Positions 43,768 to 51,305 of a stretch of DNA of 64,000 nucleotides are shown one piece after another. Source of the stretch: a virus; IMG/VR virus record IMGVR_UViG_3300007512_002757, positions 1-64,000 of that record; one strand, written 5' to 3'. The notes beneath the pieces were generated by a model. It had not been told where the DNA came from and searched no databases. It saw only the letters and a list, made by a program, of their open reading frames with translations. Position 1 is the stretch's first letter; each line of letters begins with the position of its first letter. Both the position numbers and the translations under genes were made by a program.

Positions 43768-44180
43768 TTTCTAGCGGTTTTTAATAATTGATTTACCTTA
43801 TTAATTCTTGATCGCTTTTCCCATGTTTCATCGTCTTCATCAAACCAGGTCCAGCCACTGCCTTCGTCGTCTTCGCCGCCGCTTACTCCGCAGCTTGGGC
43901 AGGGATCTCCAGGGCTATCAAGTTGGTGAAAAGATTCTCCACAAGAATGCTTCCAGCCATACGGATCGCGATGCTCTTCCTGCTCTTCCCGTTCTGGCTT
44001 GAGCTTCTTCCATAGATCCCTCATGTCCATGCGGCCAATATTTGAAACAACCGTTGCGGCCATTTCTTCAGGCAGTCCGCTTGCAACTAATGCATCAAAT
44101 ATGTTTTGTTGAACCTGCTTGTCCGGATCGTCGTGCATTGCAAGCTTCTGTAGTTTGGAAATTTTTTGTAGTCTATTCAC
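43764..44180 (-). CDS. Hypothetical protein with zinc-ribbon-like cysteines
   Basis: A 138-residue protein starting at GTG with GGGGAG upstream. It contains 'HSCGESF' and 'CPSCG', possibly one zinc knuckle, an acidic stretch, and a basic C-terminus RINKVNQLLKTARK like the end of a tag. The N-terminus (LQKISKLQKLAM) is also tag-like. It overlaps the cytochrome gene by four bases. Confidence 0.6.
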   Translation of the reverse strand: MNRLQKISKLQKLAMHDDPDKQVQQNIFDALVASGLPEEMAATVVSNIGRMDMRDLWKKLKPEREEQEEHRDPYGWKHSCGESFHQLDSPGDPCPSCGVSGGEDDEGSGWTWFDEDDETWEKRSRINKVNQLLKTARK

Positions 44181-44181
44181 T

Positions 44182-44340
44182 TTACACTCCCCATATCCAA
44201 TATCCAGCGCCTAGTCCTAGTGCGAATGAACATAGTTTGGCAATAGTAAATAAAACATAGTCTTCTAGGTCTCCATTTAGCATTGCCAAATCTTTCCATT
44301 TTGCAAATGTAGATTTCATTAAGTCCTTTGGTGTGCTCAT
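44182..44340 (-). CDS. 52-residue membrane protein
   Basis: A mini-gene starting MSTPKDLMKSTFAKW and ending in one transmembrane helix (FTIAKLCSFALGLGAGYWIW). It lies one base before the GTG of the next gene in the same operon. An ATG at 44343 would add one residue. It fills what would otherwise be a 210-base gap. Confidence 0.6.
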   Translation of the reverse strand: MSTPKDLMKSTFAKWKDLAMLNGDLEDYVLFTIAKLCSFALGLGAGYWIWGV

Positions 44341-44389
44341 CATACTATCTCGTTATCATATTGATTTATTTTATTAGTAGGCATAAATA

Positions 44390-44812
44390 TCATTTTTTAT
44401 TCTTTGGCTTTAAGGTTTTGATCATAGAGCCTAGATCTTTCGCCTCTTGCTTATGTTTTCTTTTTTTCAAAGTTTTAGACAAACGCTTTAAGCGACGTTC
44501 TACTTTTTCCAAGTAGTCACCTTCGTAATCATGATTTCTTCTAAAGAAATCAAATTCTGGCTCGCCCTTTTCATTTTTACTTTTTAGATTAAATTTGCCA
44601 GGAGCAAAGTGAGCTTGTCTTTTGAAATACTTTGGATCATTTTCTATTTTACAAATCATTGTAGATAATTCACTTTCCGACATATCGTCGAGATGCTTCT
44701 TCTCGGTCAGCTTGTGCGATGCTTCCATAAAATTATCATCATCGTCCCATACTATATCTGCTTTATCCGCAGCCTTGTGAACATCTTTGGGTGTAAGTTT
44801 TTCTTTTGACAT
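44390..44812 (-). CDS. Basic protein with C-terminal tag
   Basis: A 140-residue protein. Residues 105-136 are a C-terminal tag copy (RLKRLSKTLKKRKHKQEAKD, LGSMIKTL) that is much more basic than most. The N-terminal 100 residues are charged and unassigned. It is the first gene of the minus-strand operon leading to the cytochrome. Confidence 0.65.
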   Translation of the reverse strand: MSKEKLTPKDVHKAADKADIVWDDDDNFMEASHKLTEKKHLDDMSESELSTMICKIENDPKYFKRQAHFAPGKFNLKSKNEKGEPEFDFFRRNHDYEGDYLEKVERRLKRLSKTLKKRKHKQEAKDLGSMIKTLKPKNKK

Positions 44813-44927
44813 TTTATTGCTCTATATATTCCTTTAACATTAATAGTCAATAATTTTATATATTTATTATAAATCACTTTTAATTATACTTACACTTAGT
44901 ATTATTAAAATAGAAGGATTAAATAAA

Positions 44928-45680
44928 ATGATTAATACAAAAAATATAATTATAATATTGTTTGCAATGCTTGCCGGATGCACTTCAAGCTCAAATGATA
45001 AAAACCTTGACGATGTTGCTGATGTTCCGGAAGATACGGTAACTGTGGTTGACGACGATGATTCTGCTGTGGACACCTCGGGAGATGATGACTCGGGAGA
45101 TGATGACGACTCTGCTGTGGACACCTCGGGAGATGATGACGATTCCGCCGTAGATACGGGCACAGGAGACGATCCAGGGTCTTCTATTCACGGAGGTAGC
45201 CCAACCCCTGTAACGTGGACAGACTGCGATCAGTGGCCAGGCAGCCACCCTTGCGACTTCTCTCTTACAGATCAGTATGGTGATACGTTTACTCTCTATG
45301 ATAATTATGACACAGTAATGGTATTAGACTTCTCAACCATATGGTGCGGTGTATGCAAAAACATAGCTGGTGATGTTCAGACCCATCAAGACACTTATGG
45401 CCCACAAGGATTTTTATGGGTGACTGTTTTGATTGAAGATGCTCAAGGCAATGACCCTGACGAAACGGATATACAAGATTGGGCGACTACATATGGAATA
45501 GTGGATTCGCCAGTTCTTGCTGGAAATAGAGCAGACTTTGTTGACTTAACCGGAATGACAGGATATCCCATATCTGCTTGGCCAACACTTGTTGTTATTG
45601 ATAGAGGCATGGTATTGACCAACGGTCTCAATGGTTGGAACGAAGACGTTATATTAGGCTGGGTTGAAGACGCTCTCTAG
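44928..45680 (+). CDS. Thioredoxin-like lipoprotein with DDDDSAVDTSG linker
   Basis: A 250-residue lipoprotein (lipobox LAGC) with an Asp/Ser/Gly repeat linker (45-85) and a TlpA-like thioredoxin domain with Cys140-Gly-Val-Cys143 and cis-Pro in 'AWPTLVV'. It shares domain layout with the protein at 34532, including 'HPCDFSLTDQYGD' against 'HPCNFTLTDQNGN'. The linker type is typical of Myxococcota-like lipoproteins. CGVC instead of CGPC should change the redox potential. Confidence 0.85.
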   Translation: MINTKNIIIILFAMLAGCTSSSNDKNLDDVADVPEDTVTVVDDDDSAVDTSGDDDSGDDDDSAVDTSGDDDDSAVDTGTGDDPGSSIHGGSPTPVTWTDCDQWPGSHPCDFSLTDQYGDTFTLYDNYDTVMVLDFSTIWCGVCKNIAGDVQTHQDTYGPQGFLWVTVLIEDAQGNDPDETDIQDWATTYGIVDSPVLAGNRADFVDLTGMTGYPISAWPTLVVIDRGMVLTNGLNGWNEDVILGWVEDAL

Positions 45681-45838
45681 AAACGTTTAGAGAGCTCAAG
45701 GCTTGCGGAAAACTCCCACCATAAAAAATATATGGTGAAGTTTACAACTTTATTTCTAAACATATTTGATCCCGCATGTAAAGTTACACCCAATCCAAAC
45801 TGATGACTCTTATAGGTTTTTATTCGCGGAGTGATCAT
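45677..45838 (-). CDS. 53-residue hypothetical protein
   Basis: A mini-gene beginning MITPRIKTYKSHQFGLG and ending in a hydrophobic stretch (VVNFTIYFLWWEFS) then SLELSKRF. It starts one base after the stop of the tag mini-gene and ends four bases into the convergent lipoprotein gene. The composition is that of a real protein, and it explains an apparent non-coding gap of nearly 400 bases. Confidence 0.55.
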   Translation of the reverse strand: MITPRIKTYKSHQFGLGVTLHAGSNMFRNKVVNFTIYFLWWEFSASLELSKRF

Positions 45839-45839
45839 T

Positions 45840-45911
45840 TTATATAACTAATGATTCTTTTTTAAAACCATTAGTATTTAACCATACAGATAACTTTCTT
45901 AGCTTGTCCAT
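45840..45911 (-). CDS. 23-residue tag-only peptide
   Basis: Encodes MDKLRKLSVWLNTNGFKKES followed by LVI and a stop: the first helix and turn of the tag, almost nothing else. It overlaps the preceding stop (TAATG) and ends one base before the next ATG. It may be a free tag peptide or a gene truncated by a stop and now read as a separate frame. Confidence 0.5.
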   Translation of the reverse strand: MDKLRKLSVWLNTNGFKKESLVI

Positions 45912-45985
45912 TATCTTTCAAAGCCTATTTCATCATCTTTAACGTCATCGATTTCAGATATTAATAAAGAGATAATTTTTTTCAT
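45911..45985 (-). CDS. 24-residue peptide, first in micro-gene operon
   Basis: Encodes MKKIISLLISEIDDVKDDEI then GFER. It is first of three consecutive mini-ORFs with one-base spacing. A TATAAT sequence on the minus strand (46021-46016) lies 31 bases upstream, within a dyad. Product unproved. Confidence 0.4.
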   Translation of the reverse strand: MKKIISLLISEIDDVKDDEIGFER

Positions 45986-46000
45986 AACATAACCTATTGT

Positions 46001-46031
46001 ACGTTGATAAAGTACATTATATTTATCACGT
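46001..46031. promoter_or_regulatory. Dyad over a -10-like element between divergent genes
   Basis: ACGTTGATAAA (46001-46011) and TTTATCACGT (46022-46031) form an inverted repeat with one bulged base, around a minus-strand TATAAT. It is placed to control the micro-gene operon and perhaps the membrane-protein/iscU genes on the other side. Confidence 0.4.
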
Positions 46032-46037
46032 TTTAAC

Positions 46038-46045
46038 TATAAATA
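46038..46045 (+). promoter_or_regulatory. Candidate T4-like late promoter (TATAAATA)
   Basis: TATAAATA located 31 bases before the GTG of the membrane-protein gene that leads into iscU. Significance is limited by AT-richness. Confidence 0.3.
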
Positions 46046-46075
46046 ATAATAGTTGATCATTAAGAAGAGAAGCTT

Positions 46076-46423
46076 GTGAATAAGCCCATTATAATTGCAG
46101 TTATACTTTTTATCTTAGGAAATACACTGGCTTGGTTTCAAGCTAATTCTCAATTCTTATGGAAGTGGTGGTATGATCATCCTTTCTTGACTATATTTAT
46201 GTACTCCATACCAACATCCATGGCTTTCTATTTTGGCTGGCGCTATGCCGTAGAGGCTACAGGTTCATTATGGTCCGCAAGGATGTTGGGTTTTGGCGTA
46301 TCAACAATAATCTTTGGAGCAATATCATATTTGTTAAAGGGAGAGGGTATAACTACAAAGACGGCAGTATGTTTATTGCTATCTATTGCTATTATTTTAA
46401 TACAAGCATTATGGAGGGAGTGA
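46076..46423 (+). CDS. Four-helix membrane protein
   Basis: A 115-residue protein with about four transmembrane segments ('IIIAVILFILGNTLAW', 'FLTIFMYSIPTSMAFYFGW', 'GFGVSTIIFGAISYLL', 'LLLSIAIILIQALW'). Similar small membrane proteins occur in marine phages; function unknown, though the layout recalls small multidrug-type transporters. It starts at GTG after AAGAAGAGAAG. One base separates its stop from iscU. Confidence 0.65.
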   Translation: MNKPIIIAVILFILGNTLAWFQANSQFLWKWWYDHPFLTIFMYSIPTSMAFYFGWRYAVEATGSLWSARMLGFGVSTIIFGAISYLLKGEGITTKTAVCLLLSIAIILIQALWRE

Positions 46424-46424
46424 C

Positions 46425-46829
46425 ATGTCTTATTCGGATAAGGTTATAGATCATTTTGAAAATCCCAAGAATGTAGGTTCGTTTGATAAAGACGAAGAGG
46501 GAGTCGGAACAGGAGTCGTCGGCGCGCCTGCCTGTGGTGACGTGATGAAGCTTCAGCTAAAGATCAACAGCAATGGTGTTATCGAGGATGCCAAGTTTAA
46601 AACTTTTGGTTGCGGTTCGGCCATTGCATCTTCATCTTTTATAACAGAGTTGGTAAAAGGATTGAGCAAAGATGAGGCAAAGGATATTAAGAATTCAGTA
46701 ATTGCTCAAGAGCTTTGCCTGCCGCCGGTCAAGATACATTGTTCTGTACTTGCCGAAGATGCGATCAAAGCTGCGGTTAAAGATTGGGAAGATAAAAATG
46801 TTCAGCTTAGTATAGTTGCAACCAAATGA
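46425..46829 (+). CDS. iscU: IscU-type iron-sulfur cluster scaffold
   Basis: Assembles [2Fe-2S] clusters for transfer to apo-proteins. The conserved residues appear at the same numbers as in E. coli IscU: Cys37 and Asp39 ('PACGD'), Cys63 ('FGCGSA'), His105-Cys106 ('KIHCSVLAEDAI'). The scaffold/chaperone motif is 'LCLPPVKIHC' (LPPVK). The 134-residue length is normal. A GGAGGGAG precedes the ATG. A DnaJ gene 3 kb away could serve as its co-chaperone only if it mimics HscB, which its zinc fingers do not suggest. Confidence 0.92.
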   Translation: MSYSDKVIDHFENPKNVGSFDKDEEGVGTGVVGAPACGDVMKLQLKINSNGVIEDAKFKTFGCGSAIASSSFITELVKGLSKDEAKDIKNSVIAQELCLPPVKIHCSVLAEDAIKAAVKDWEDKNVQLSIVATK

Positions 46830-47359
46830 ATGCGATCTTCTTCGCCGCCATTGATTGCCGTATGATATTTTATTGTATTCATAAAATAGATTGATCCGTC
46901 AGCAGGCATGTTCGTTGCAAAATTTTCAACGACAGTTAGTGCTCCGGGATTTGTTAATATGGGGATGTGAATTCTTGGCTCTGGATCTCTGTGCCAACTC
47001 AATGAAGTCCTAGGCTTTAGTTTTAAAATTCTAACTCGACCAATTTTATAATGCTCACAGAGTGTTTGATATACTTCAAAGTAATAAGTATTTTTTGCTT
47101 CTTCTAAGAACTTTGTATAACTTGATTCGTCAACATACTTTTCTCGTTGCTCTTCAGCGCCGGAGGCATTAGGCTTTGTCCAAAATATGCCTCTAGCATC
47201 ATCCTCTGAGCCATCTGCTGGCCTGGTTAGGCTTATGCCATATACAGCGCCTTCCTTGTATTGAACAGCTGTATAAATTGTTTTTAAGTCTTTTTTGAGT
47301 TTGTTTATATTGAAATATAAATCATCGATGGGATGAATATCATCATTGAATCTATCCAT
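46802..47359 (-). CDS. Aspartyl/asparaginyl beta-hydroxylase-like 2OG-Fe(II) oxygenase
   Basis: A 185-residue protein with the C-terminal double-stranded beta-helix of this family: iron ligands His123-x-Asp125 ('WHRDPEPRIHIP') and His166 ('KYHTAIN'), and the oxoglutarate-binding Arg176 ('DRIHL'). It would hydroxylate protein side chains, and such genes occur in T4-like marine phages. It overlaps the end of convergent iscU by 28 bases. Confidence 0.85.
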   Translation of the reverse strand: MDRFNDDIHPIDDLYFNINKLKKDLKTIYTAVQYKEGAVYGISLTRPADGSEDDARGIFWTKPNASGAEEQREKYVDESSYTKFLEEAKNTYYFEVYQTLCEHYKIGRVRILKLKPRTSLSWHRDPEPRIHIPILTNPGALTVVENFATNMPADGSIYFMNTIKYHTAINGGEEDRIHLVATILS

Positions 47360-47368
47360 TGATAATTA

Positions 47369-47899
47369 TTATTTATTTAATATAATTTTATCAAGCTCAT
47401 CAGCTTCTTTCGCAAGACCACGATTGTCTAATTCATTTGCAATCTTGGCTAATTCATTAATAAAAGATGCTTCGGCTAATGGAATTGTTGGAGGAAACAT
47501 TCCAAACTCTGGATCTCCGGGCTTTCGTGCGCCCCATCCAAGATACTCTGAAGGTTGGCCGAATTCTTGCTTGATGTCTTGATATACATCATCCGGCAAG
47601 TCTATTTCCGCTAAGGCTCCTTGCCCCAGGTATTGGTCAGTTAGTATATTCATTTCGTTCTTGAACTTGTCTAAGTTGGCAACAACTTCTGCAACTTCTT
47701 GCAATTCTTCGTCAGACATTTCAGAGAAATTTCTTTCACGAATTATTTTTAATGACTCTTCAATTTTGTTAATGGTATCTTGAAGGTGAGTCAAATCCTC
47801 TTCGGTCTCTTCTCTATCTAGCTGCTCAAGAAGAGCCTCCATAGCGTCTCTGTCTTCGGGAGACTTTTTGTCAAACATACTACCTGCTGTTTTAATCAT
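47369..47899 (-). CDS. Helical protein with C-terminal tag
   Basis: A 176-residue protein: acidic coiled coil (50-100), a Gly/Pro-rich segment, and a C-terminal canonical tag (INELAKIANELDNRG, LAKEADELDKIILNK). I chose ATG 47899, preceded by AGGG and two bases beyond the stop of the upstream mini-gene; longer in-frame starts exist. It shows that the tag works at a C-terminus. Confidence 0.75.
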   Translation of the reverse strand: MIKTAGSMFDKKSPEDRDAMEALLEQLDREETEEDLTHLQDTINKIEESLKIIRERNFSEMSDEELQEVAEVVANLDKFKNEMNILTDQYLGQGALAEIDLPDDVYQDIKQEFGQPSEYLGWGARKPGDPEFGMFPPTIPLAEASFINELAKIANELDNRGLAKEADELDKIILNK

Positions 47900-47900
47900 T

Positions 47901-48080
47901 TTAATCCCTGCCATATAATGAGTCAAGATGCTTTTTGCGAAGTTCATCACGATGTATTTGATCATTAACTTGAATACGAATAAATTCTAATCGCTTTTCG
48001 GCCGCTGCTCTGGCGGTTATAATGCCAAGCATAGCTATTACCGATCCGATGAATAATAATATGATATCTGATGCTTCCAT
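47901..48080 (-). CDS. 59-residue membrane protein
   Basis: A mini-gene starting MEASDIILLFIGSVIAMLGI: one N-terminal transmembrane helix, then a charged helix ending HLDSLYGRD. It lies upstream of, and one base from, the C-terminally tagged gene. No strong ribosome-binding site is seen. Could be a holin-like or anchoring protein. Confidence 0.55.
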   Translation of the reverse strand: MEASDIILLFIGSVIAMLGIITARAAAEKRLEFIRIQVNDQIHRDELRKKHLDSLYGRD

Positions 48081-48125
48081 GTTTTTTACATTAAAATTAG
48101 TATATATTTATTCTACAAAATTTAG

Positions 48126-49229
48126 TTATATAATTTTTGATTCCTGCAAAACTCTTTCGATACCGGATGAATCTTTCTTCGTTATGTAATTATCCATATG
48201 AGTAATTAATTCTCGCTGAGAGACATCCATGATATTCCCCAAAAATTCAACAAATTGCGCTCTACCTTCTTCGTTATCTTCTATACTTTTTACATATTCA
48301 AAACTATTCAAAGCATGAAAGGCCATTCTGTGTGCAACAATTTGACCAAAAGACATACTCCCAATGTTTGGAACCTTGCTTAAATCAAAGCCCCGAGCTA
48401 ATCTGGCTCTATTCTCATTTGTAGTAAATCCAGAAAAATTATTTTTTAAAGAAATAACATTATTATAAAATTGCCTAAGAAACTTTGGATGAGCATTTGC
48501 AAAATAAATCTTAAGAGTGTCTTTTTCATCAAAGAGTGAACCTGCAAGATAATTGAGATTTATTCCCGGATTAAACTTTAAGGCTCTAATGTAAGTTGGT
48601 GAGTTACTTTCTTTCAAAACTCTGTTTGTTTCTCCAGAATATTTAACTACTTCTAAAATCCACCTTAGATAGTTTTTAACACCCTCTAAGGCAATAGAGT
48701 GATCTTTTTTCGCCTCATCTGTTAGTTCGAAAGAGAAATACAAATCTTGTTTTAATTTAATCCCATTTAACTGCCGTCTAGCAGGATGTCTTCCGGCTTC
48801 ATCCTTGGGATATTCAAATGTAACTTCAATATGTTCACTTGGATTTATATCAACAGTTGAAACGCCAGGAGTATTTTGCATTTTTTTCCAGTATTTTTTA
48901 TTTTCTAAATTAAAATCACCAAGGCCGCCAGGGTCTACTTTTTCACTCCATTCTTTATATTCTTCTGATCCTTGAATTGCTCTTGTCAGCTTCCATTCGT
49001 TTTCAGAAAAATCAGAGTATCTTATAATTTTGTAAAAAGAGTCAGCTAAATTACTATGGTTAGGCGTATTCATTCTTTGTACAGTATTGAAAGCGTGGCG
49101 CATATGTTCCGGATGAAAAGATCCTAAGTTGCTTATTTTTACAAGATTATTTAAACTTATAGCATCTTTTTCTAATCCGTTTTTACATAGCCATCTTGAA
49201 AGTTTGTTTATTTTATCTATCGTAGTCAT
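48126..49229 (-). CDS. Tagged protein of unknown function (367 residues)
   Basis: The N-terminus is a tag (INKLSRWLCKNGLEKDAISL). The remainder is a mixed alpha/beta protein with no motif I recognise; segments 'HIEVTFEYP' and 'DLYFSFELT' suggest beta strands and 'MSFGQIVAHRMAFHAL' a His-containing helix. It overlaps the upstream cupin gene by 17 bases. Confidence 0.7.
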   Translation of the reverse strand: MTTIDKINKLSRWLCKNGLEKDAISLNNLVKISNLGSFHPEHMRHAFNTVQRMNTPNHSNLADSFYKIIRYSDFSENEWKLTRAIQGSEEYKEWSEKVDPGGLGDFNLENKKYWKKMQNTPGVSTVDINPSEHIEVTFEYPKDEAGRHPARRQLNGIKLKQDLYFSFELTDEAKKDHSIALEGVKNYLRWILEVVKYSGETNRVLKESNSPTYIRALKFNPGINLNYLAGSLFDEKDTLKIYFANAHPKFLRQFYNNVISLKNNFSGFTTNENRARLARGFDLSKVPNIGSMSFGQIVAHRMAFHALNSFEYVKSIEDNEEGRAQFVEFLGNIMDVSQRELITHMDNYITKKDSSGIERVLQESKII

Positions 49230-49593
49230 CTTCTAAGACCTCATAAGATGAATCTCTATAATCTGATGTTTCAATTATTACAGAATCCTCCAAAGCTTCA
49301 AGTCTATATGGACACATGGATGGAACAGATAATATCTGGTCTGGTTCAAGAATTCCTTGGTGCATATAATTTATATCTGTTGTTTTTTCATCCCCATATA
49401 TAACAGCGATTTTGCCAGAGAGAAGATAGAAGGCCTCACTTTTTACTCTGTATCTCTTTAGAGATGTTCTATGACCTTTGTTAATCTTTATAATCTTTCC
49501 ATGCATATAGCCAGCGCCAGACCACGAGCGCTCATTGCCCCATGGTTTTTCTTCAGTCTTTATGTCGCTTATCCAAGCTACCTTTCTGCTCAT
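49213..49593 (-). CDS. Cupin-fold protein, sugar-phosphate isomerase type
   Basis: A 126-residue protein resembling the C-terminal cupin of mannose-6-phosphate isomerases: 'KPWGNERSW', 'KIIKINKGHRTSLKRYRVKSEAFYLLSG', 'EPDQILSVP', 'HRLEAL'-like 'PYRLEAL'. The usual metal-binding His pair is reduced (HRTSLKRY rather than HxSLQxH), so it may bind rather than isomerise sugars. Similar genes are common in large phages. Confidence 0.65.
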   Translation of the reverse strand: MSRKVAWISDIKTEEKPWGNERSWSGAGYMHGKIIKINKGHRTSLKRYRVKSEAFYLLSGKIAVIYGDEKTTDINYMHQGILEPDQILSVPSMCPYRLEALEDSVIIETSDYRDSSYEVLEDDYDR

Positions 49594-49635
49594 TAATCCA
49601 TCCCTGTGTATATAAAGTAAATAATAATATGTTAT

Positions 49636-49980
49636 TTACTCATCTTCTATAGGAATATTTTCTGATATTTTAATATACTCTTGAAGCTCTTCTGACCACA
49701 TTAAATCATGTGTTAATGAATATTTTATAAGATCATCTGATTCTCGTCTCTTCTTCAGACTCCTGTAGTCTTCTAACATATAAACGTTATCAGGTTCTGG
49801 ATCGGAATATACAGAATATTCTTTCCTGTATTTATCTAGGAGTTTTGTATATTTATTTCTTGTTCTCCATTGCTTTACCAGTAATGCAGAAACAAAAAGT
49901 GCGAATAATACAAATGCGGTAAGTAATATGTTTAATATAATCATGGGAATAATCTTGTTATATAGTACGATTTTATTCAT
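49636..49980 (-). CDS. Single-pass membrane protein
   Basis: A 114-residue protein with an N-terminal transmembrane helix (ILNILLTAFVLFALFVSALL) and a charged cytoplasmic tail. The true start may be the internal methionine near 49945. It is divergent from dnaJ with only 37 bases between. Function unknown. Confidence 0.55.
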   Translation of the reverse strand: MNKIVLYNKIIPMIILNILLTAFVLFALFVSALLVKQWRTRNKYTKLLDKYRKEYSVYSDPEPDNVYMLEDYRSLKKRRESDDLIKYSLTHDLMWSEELQEYIKISENIPIEDE

Positions 49981-50017
49981 AGGATTTTTGCTATTATCAA
50001 ACCGTTGGAGAATTTAG

Positions 50018-51070
50018 ATGAACAAAGATTATTATGAAATTCTTGGTGTTTCTAGGGGTGCAAGCGAAACAGAGATTAAGAAAGCCTTTCGAAAGCTGGC
50101 TCTTGAGCACCATCCTGATAGAAATCAAGAAGATCCCAATGCCGAAACAAAGTTCAAAGAGGTATCTGAAGCCTATAACGTGCTGTCGGATGTTGAGAAG
50201 AAACAAATGTATGATAGGTTTGGAACCTGCGACCCAGGCCCGGCCTTTGAAAGCCGTCAAGGTCCGAGATCAGGGTTTGGTGCATTTGAGGATATATTGA
50301 GAGGCTTTGGGTTTGGTAACTCATCAAGATTCAGAGGGTTTCATGAAGGCTCGTATAACAAGCCTAGGGGACAGCCTCAAAGGTCAGCACCAGAGGTTCA
50401 AATTACTGCAAGAATAACTTTTGAAGAATCTATAAAAGGAGTTAGCAAGCATATAGCTTTTGATTATAAAAACAACTGTAATGATTGCGAAGGCACAGGC
50501 GGAGAGCCCTCCTCTGGACATGTAAGCTGCTCCGACTGCGGTGGTTCTGGAAAAGTTAATTCTACGCATGGATATGTAACTATTCAGCTAACATGCTCTA
50601 AGTGTAGTGGGCGCGGCTGGGCATCGCGAAATTCATGCAAAACATGCAAAGGGTCTGGAAAGATAAGCTCAAAACACTCTATTGACCTTAAAATTCCGGC
50701 AGGAATCTTTAATGAAAATACCCTCAGGGTAAGAGGTAAGAAAAATAATGTCACGACCCTAGTAAGGATTCTGGTTGAGCCTTCTGATGATTTCATTAGA
50801 GACGGCAATAATATTTATTCAGAATTGGACATAACCATGCCAGAGGCTCTGTTGGGTTGTTCTAAAAAAGTTGGGCTAGTTAGAAAGGAGTATGTTGTTA
50901 ATATACCAGAGTGTATCCAGCCAGGAACCAAGTTGAGAATAAAAGGAGAAGGGGCTACAGATGTTCGTGGCAAAAATCTTGGAGATCATTACATAATAGT
51001 TAATGTAAAGTTGCCAAAAGAATTGACAGATGATCAGAAAGAGTTGATAAAAAAGTTTAACCAAGATTAG
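50018..51070 (+). CDS. dnaJ: DnaJ co-chaperone
   Basis: Stimulates Hsp70 (DnaK) ATPase and delivers clients. It has a J domain with HPD at 32-34, a Gly/Phe region (about 75-110), four CxxCxGxG zinc motifs ('CNDCEGTG', 'CSDCGGSG', 'CSKCSGRG', 'CKTCKGSG', residues 154-214) and the C-terminal client-binding domains. The 350-residue length is near normal. No dnaK is present here, so it must use the host's. GGAG precedes the ATG. It might assist folding of the large proteins encoded nearby. Confidence 0.95.
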   Translation: MNKDYYEILGVSRGASETEIKKAFRKLALEHHPDRNQEDPNAETKFKEVSEAYNVLSDVEKKQMYDRFGTCDPGPAFESRQGPRSGFGAFEDILRGFGFGNSSRFRGFHEGSYNKPRGQPQRSAPEVQITARITFEESIKGVSKHIAFDYKNNCNDCEGTGGEPSSGHVSCSDCGGSGKVNSTHGYVTIQLTCSKCSGRGWASRNSCKTCKGSGKISSKHSIDLKIPAGIFNENTLRVRGKKNNVTTLVRILVEPSDDFIRDGNNIYSELDITMPEALLGCSKKVGLVRKEYVVNIPECIQPGTKLRIKGEGATDVRGKNLGDHYIIVNVKLPKELTDDQKELIKKFNQD

Positions 51071-51080
51071 GTTATAAATA

Positions 51081-51305
51081 ATGCAGTTAACAAACTTTGA
51101 AGCCATCGTCAAGTCTTTGGTTTGGCGATTTTTGGTAGCCATACCAATGAGTTTGACCGTATGTTATTATTATACAGGAAACTTAGATATAGCTTTAAAG
51201 ATGACGATTGTGGCCAATGTTCTGTCAACAGTTTTATACTATTTATTCGATATAATATGGTTTGGTAAGATAAGCCGTTACTTTAGGAAAAAGAATGTTA
51301 AATAA
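51081..51305 (+). CDS. DUF2061-like small membrane protein
   Basis: A 74-residue protein with 'KSLVWRFLVAIPMSLTVCYYYTG' split by a turn, and a second membrane segment with 'VLYYLFDIIWFG', matching the DUF2061 pattern (K-x-x-x-WR...TG...Y...W). Its stop lies within the next gene, an 11-base overlap. Confidence 0.7.
   Translation: MQLTNFEAIVKSLVWRFLVAIPMSLTVCYYYTGNLDIALKMTIVANVLSTVLYYLFDIIWFGKISRYFRKKNVK

Noticed and set aside
45672-45695. GCTCTCTA/TAGAGAGC inverted repeat at the end of the thioredoxin-like lipoprotein, as a terminator.
   Set aside because: No T-tract follows, and the repeat lies within the end of the convergent 53-residue gene.
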